Shown: piece by piece, positions 60,792 to 64,000 of the stretch
Position numbering within the stretch: position 1 is the stretch's first letter
How the letters are laid out: each line of letters starts with the position of its first letter
Assembly (NCBI RefSeq): GCF_002567005.1
Contig: NZ_NUZU01000013.1
Coordinates: forward strand, 1 to 64,000
Length of the DNA stretch: 64,000 nucleotides
Direction: 5' to 3'
Origin: Bacillus sp. AFS073361
GTDB lineage: Bacteria > Bacillota > Bacilli > Bacillales > Cytobacillaceae
Notes under the pieces: model-generated
What the model was told of the DNA's origin: nothing
Databases searched by the model: none
Seen by the model: the letters and a program-made list of their open reading frames with translations, nothing else
Translations under genes and position numbers: made by a program

Positions 60792-62615
60792 ATGGCAAAT
60801 GAAACTGCAATAAAATCACTGCCTGCAAGAAGTGAGATCCCTGAACAAGATACATGGAAATTAGAAGATATTTTTTCGAATGATCAGGAATGGGAAAAGG
60901 AATTTCAAGAAGTAAAAAGTCAAATCCCAGGAATTAAAGAATTTGAAGGGAAATTAGGTGAAAGTGCAGAGACGCTATATAAGGCGCTTCAATTTCAAGA
61001 TAAACTGTTAGAACGAATTGGAAAGCTGTATACATATTCGCATATGCGCTATGACCAGGATACAACAAACTCTTTTTATCAAGGCCTGGATGACAGAATG
61101 AAAAATATGTATTCACAAGCTGCCAGCCAACTAGCTTTTATTGTTCCTGAAATTCTTTCTTTAGATGAGAGCCAAGTAACTAGTTTCTTAAGTGAAAAAC
61201 CAGAATTAAAGCTCTATGAGCATGCACTAGCTGAAATTAATCTGCAAAGACCACATGTCCTCACGGCAGAACAGGAAGCATTGCTGGCAGAAGCCAGCGA
61301 GGTAATGGATGCTTCTAGTAATACGTTTGGGATGTTGAATAATGCAGACCTTGAATTTCCATCTATTAAAGATGAAAATGGTACTGAGGTCGAAATTACC
61401 CATGGGCGCTATATTCGCTTTTTGGAAAGTGAAGACCCACGGGTAAGACACGATGCCTTCAAAGCTGTATACAAGACATATGGTGATTTTAAAAATACAT
61501 TTTCAAGTACATTAAGCGGCAATGTGAAGAAGGATAATTTTAATGCACGAGTAAGAAAGTATGATTCAGCTAGACATGCTGCGCTTTCTGCTAACAATAT
61601 CCCAGAAAGTGTGTACGATAACCTTGTAAATACGGTAACCGACAACCTTCATTTATTACATCGATATATAAAGCTTCGAAAAAATGTACTCGGACTTGAT
61701 GAACTTCATATGTATGATTTATTTACACCTCTTGTTAAAGATGTAAAAATGGAAATCAAATACGAAGAAGCGAAGGACTTAGTCATTAAAGGATTAGCCC
61801 CCCTAGGTGAGGAATATTCAAAAATATTAACTGAGGGCTTTGAAAATCGCTGGGTTGATGTACATGAGAATAAAGGAAAACGGAGCGGCGCCTATTCATC
61901 AGGAGCATATGGGACACATCCATACATTCTAATGAACTGGCAGGATAATGTAAATAACTTATTTACGCTTGCCCATGAATTTGGCCATTCCGTGCACAGT
62001 TACTATACTCGAAAATCACAACCGTATCCTTACGGCAATTATTCAATTTTCGTTGCCGAGGTGGCTTCGACATGTAATGAAGCACTTTTAAACGACTATT
62101 TATTAAAAACAATTGATGATGAACAAAAACGTATATACTTACTCAACCATTACCTAGAAGGATTTAGAGGGACCGTGTTCCGTCAAACAATGTTTGCTGA
62201 GTTTGAACATATGATCCATCAAAAAGCACAAAATAATGAAGCCTTAACTGCTGAGGCATTAACTGAAAGTTATTACGCATTAAATAAAAAATATTTTGGC
62301 GAAGAAGATATTGTGATTGATGAGGAAATCGGATTAGAATGGGCGAGAATTCCACATTTTTATTACAATTATTATGTTTATCAGTATGCAACTGGTTTTA
62401 GTGCAGCTACAGCCCTTAGCAAGCAAATTTTAGAAGAAGGCGAACCTGCGGTGAAAAGGTATATTGACTTCCTAAGTGCAGGAAGCTCAGATTATCCGAT
62501 TGAGGTTTTGAAAAAAGCTGGAGTTGATATGACTAGTGCAGAGCCAATAAAAAATGCTTGTAAGGTTTTTGAAGAAAAATTGAATGAATTAGAGCAATTA
62601 TTAACTCAAGCATAA
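60792..62615 (+). CDS. pepF: PepF, oligoendopeptidase F
   Basis: M3-family zinc endopeptidase that cuts oligopeptides of about 7-17 residues in the cytoplasm. The 607 residues carry LAHEFGHSVH (zinc ligands His395 and His399, catalytic Glu396) and the third ligand Glu in FVAEVASTCNEALL. GGAGGATGAAGG precedes ATG 60792. In context it processes peptides brought in by the Opp and App systems, and B. subtilis PepF affects sporulation when overproduced. Confidence 0.96.
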   Translation: MANETAIKSLPARSEIPEQDTWKLEDIFSNDQEWEKEFQEVKSQIPGIKEFEGKLGESAETLYKALQFQDKLLERIGKLYTYSHMRYDQDTTNSFYQGLDDRMKNMYSQAASQLAFIVPEILSLDESQVTSFLSEKPELKLYEHALAEINLQRPHVLTAEQEALLAEASEVMDASSNTFGMLNNADLEFPSIKDENGTEVEITHGRYIRFLESEDPRVRHDAFKAVYKTYGDFKNTFSSTLSGNVKKDNFNARVRKYDSARHAALSANNIPESVYDNLVNTVTDNLHLLHRYIKLRKNVLGLDELHMYDLFTPLVKDVKMEIKYEEAKDLVIKGLAPLGEEYSKILTEGFENRWVDVHENKGKRSGAYSSGAYGTHPYILMNWQDNVNNLFTLAHEFGHSVHSYYTRKSQPYPYGNYSIFVAEVASTCNEALLNDYLLKTIDDEQKRIYLLNHYLEGFRGTVFRQTMFAEFEHMIHQKAQNNEALTAEALTESYYALNKKYFGEEDIVIDEEIGLEWARIPHFYYNYYVYQYATGFSAATALSKQILEEGEPAVKRYIDFLSAGSSDYPIEVLKKAGVDMTSAEPIKNACKVFEEKLNELEQLLTQA

Positions 62616-62617
62616 TG

Positions 62618-62653
62618 AAAGGGATGGTGCCAAACTGGCTGCCATCCCTTTTT
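62618..62653. terminator. Terminator of pepF (bidirectional)
   Basis: AAAGGGATGG and CCATCCCTTTTT with an inner GCCA/TGGC stem. It also follows the minus-strand 57-aa gene. Confidence 0.92.
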
Positions 62654-62825
62654 AAAATCCTCTAAATTTTTTCCGATCGTTAAGATAATTAACGAAGATA
62701 AATATTGAAACAAATAATATGGGGATACTTAACAATAAAGGGAAAATCTTTAACAAAGCAAGGATTTGAAGAAAGAAGGCAATTAAAATAAAAACAATCA
62801 TAAGCATTAAAGGGAATTTTCTCAT
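62652..62825 (-). CDS. Small membrane protein, 57 aa
   Basis: Begins MRKFPLMLMIVFILIAFFLQ with two hydrophobic spans (about 5-25 and 28-47) and a basic tail ending NDRKKFRGF. A GAGGGGAG site 9 nt before ATG 62825 supports translation. It is not assignable to a family by eye; the positive-inside rule puts both termini in the cytoplasm. Confidence 0.65.
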   Translation of the reverse strand: MRKFPLMLMIVFILIAFFLQILALLKIFPLLLSIPILFVSIFIFVNYLNDRKKFRGF

Positions 62826-63054
62826 ATAAACAGGCTCCCCTCATAAAAGTGAGTTTTCATTACTCTTACTCCTATGTCTATTGTCCATTCCATGAATTTA
62901 TGATAATTTGACAATTATGTGAAATAAAACACAAACTTATTGCCGCACTTAAGAATAGCATGCTATATTATATACATGAAGTTGATCACAACAAACACAA
63001 ACCCCTTTGTTTGACAGTGACAAATTTCTCCCATCCCCTTTGTTCGTATAATAG

Positions 63055-63090
63055 AAAAATGCCTTGCAGTAAAATCTGCAAGGCATTTTT
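63055..63090. terminator. Orphan terminator-like hairpin
   Basis: AAAAATGCCTTGCAG and CTGCAAGGCATTTTT are perfectly complementary (15 bp, 6-nt loop) with T-runs on both strands, but no gene ends beside it. It may end an unannotated small transcript. Confidence 0.7.
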
Positions 63091-63139
63091 GTTTATTAAA
63101 AAGGCTATGTTAAAGTTTATTGTTTATTATTTTGGCATC

Positions 63140-63174
63140 CTGTTGATTGGATCGGAAGGCGCGGAAATAAACAG
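63140..63174 (+). repeat. Truncated copy of the GC-rich repeat
   Basis: CTGTTGATTGGATCGGAAGG joined to CGCGGAAATAAACAGG keeps both ends of the 133-bp element (start and AAACAG end) but lacks about 98 bp of its core. Confidence 0.7.
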
Positions 63175-63203
63175 GTTAGTTATACAGAGCTATTGAAACA
63201 AAT

Positions 63204-63230
63204 AAAGCACGCCGTTATACGGCATGCTTC
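63204..63230 (-). terminator. Terminator of spxH
   Basis: On the minus strand AAGCATGCCGT and ACGGCGTGCTT form a stem followed by TATTTGTTT; it begins in the spxH stop codon. Confidence 0.8.
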
Positions 63231-64000
63231 ATTGTTCGATATATCTCCAAAATGTACCATACTTGGCTGGAATTTGTTCCACCACTTGCTTTAAAAGAAG
63301 TTTTTTCATTTCCTTTTCAATTTGTGAAATCGACATATTATAAACAACAGCAATTTCTTTTGATGCTACAAATTTAAAAAATTTCAAAAACGTTTCTAAA
63401 GGCGGCGGAGGAGATTGGATTGGTTTTTCAGAAAGCATTTCTTCTAAGATTTGGACATATACCTCATATGGGTAGGAACCTGTAATCTTAATTCCCTCGT
63501 CCTCCACATTTTCATTAAAAAATACTAGGGTAGGAATCTCTTGTACATCCATTTCTGAAGTAATTTTCAGATCACATTGGAAAGCTTTTGCTGCACTTTC
63601 AGAATGGATATCATACATGAATTCCTCTACATCCAAACCAAGGCTCCGAGCGCAATCTTTTAACACCTCAAGTTTAGAAACATTTAGTTTCTCTAAAAAT
63701 AATCCCTCTTGGATTCTCCGCAAAAAACGGAGTCCAGCCCGTCGCCCTTGTAATTCTGCTGCTTTTAAAGCAATGGAAACAGTGTAGGGAGAATCGACAG
63801 GATTCTCTAACCATAGGCTTCCATCACATGACATTCCTGACCTGCTAGCAGTTTTCTCCCACACCTGAGCGATATTCTCAAAATTCTTTTTCTTACTTAT
63901 ATTTAAATCGGCTAATCGTCCACTTAAAATATGCTTAATTGAAAAATAACGTCCATATTCGATTTGCAACTTCTTTAAAATCGGCTCTAGTGCCCAACAT
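63229..64000 (-). CDS. spxH: SpxH (YjbH), ClpXP adaptor for Spx, 5' end cut by window
   Basis: DsbA-like thioredoxin-fold adaptor that delivers Spx to ClpXP. The reading frame is open to the window end, where it reads [16 protein letters not shown]. In family members this follows CPE, so the Cys at the edge is the second Cys of the CxxC and about 30 N-terminal residues are missing. IPTLVFFN is the cis-Pro loop. The TTG at 63969 is internal and not the start. It is convergent with pepF, as in B. subtilis. Confidence 0.93.
   Translation of the reverse strand, partial: CWALEPILKKLQIEYGRYFSIKHILSGRLADLNISKKKNFENIAQVWEKTASRSGMSCDGSLWLENPVDSPYTVSIALKAAELQGRRAGLRFLRRIQEGLFLEKLNVSKLEVLKDCARSLGLDVEEFMYDIHSESAAKAFQCDLKITSEMDVQEIPTLVFFNENVEDEGIKITGSYPYEVYVQILEEMLSEKPIQSPPPPLETFLKFFKFVASKEIAVVYNMSISQIEKEMKKLLLKQVVEQIPAKYGTFWRYIEQ

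Larger units (their letters stand above)
62826..63228. other. Intergenic region with hairpin and repeat remnant
   Basis: About 400 bp without a credible gene. It holds a strong hairpin (63055-63090), a truncated copy of the GC-rich repeat (63140-63174) and the spxH terminator (63204-63230). The reading frame at 62960-63196 has no ribosome site and runs through the repeat remnant. Confidence 0.6.

Noticed and set aside
62960-63196. 78-residue reading frame on the plus strand
   Set aside because: No ribosome site; passes through a perfect terminator-like hairpin and the repeat remnant.

Overview
The window is a low-GC, Gram-positive chromosome segment of the Bacillaceae. It carries spore genes (gerPA-PF, asnO), Bacillus-type competence genes (comZ, mecA, coiA) and strong AGGAGG ribosome binding sites. 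Gene order matches several blocks of the Bacillus subtilis chromosome (addBA-gerP-yisKL-yisN-asnO; yajQ/yitK-cvfB/yitL; yitS-yitT-yitU-yitW; yjaU-yjaV-comZ-fabH-fabF-yjaZ-app-yjbA-trpS-opp-spx-mecA-coiA-pepF-spxH). The two Fnr proteins, clpB and the molybdenum-cofactor genes point to a facultatively anaerobic soil Bacillaceae such as Neobacillus or Mesobacillus. The genus is inference. No prophage, CRISPR array, rRNA, tRNA or insertion sequence with a transposase was seen.

Layout. 1-7.6 kb: a GC-rich repeat, then addB-addA (recombination helicase-nuclease). 7.6-9.6 kb: the spore gerPABCDEF operon on the minus strand. 9.9-11.2 kb: a cyclic-di-GMP-I riboswitch and terminator in front of a lone CpaF/TadA-type ATPase whose start codon is unclear. 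11.3-15.4 kb: yisK, yisL, yisN and asnO. 15.5-17 kb: a secreted, membrane-anchored GH13 alpha-amylase homologue in which all catalytic residues are replaced. 17-23.6 kb: SDR dehydrogenase, yajQ, cvfB, degV, yitT, small proteins, yitU and yitW.

23.7-32 kb is an anaerobic-respiration and molybdenum-cofactor island. It holds a radical SAM/SPASM protein, fnr1, moaA, an RIC/ScdA iron-sulfur repair protein, moeA, mobB, a YwiC-like membrane protein and a second fnr. Three FNR-type palindromes (TGTGA-N6-TCACA-like) precede the radical SAM gene, the ric/moeA divergent region and ywiC. Between ywiC and fnr2 lie two inverted copies of a roughly 133-bp GC-rich repeat that also occurs at the left edge and, internally deleted, near the right edge.

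32-64 kb is mostly conserved core: yjzC, CtsR-controlled clpB, yjzD, yjaU, yjaV, comZ, FapR-controlled fabH-fabF, yjaZ, the appDFABC oligopeptide transporter, yjbA, trpS behind a tryptophan T-box, the oppABCDF transporter, spx, mecA, cardiolipin synthase, coiA, pepF and spxH (cut by the window end). Peptide uptake, competence and Spx proteolysis are closely linked here: MecA is a ClpC adaptor, SpxH is the adaptor that feeds Spx to ClpXP, and PepF degrades oligopeptides.

The most unusual items are the solitary CpaF ATPase under a c-di-GMP riboswitch with no in-frame canonical start after its terminator, the catalytically dead anchored amylase, the paired Fnr paralogues around the Moco genes, and the GC-rich miniature repeat family.
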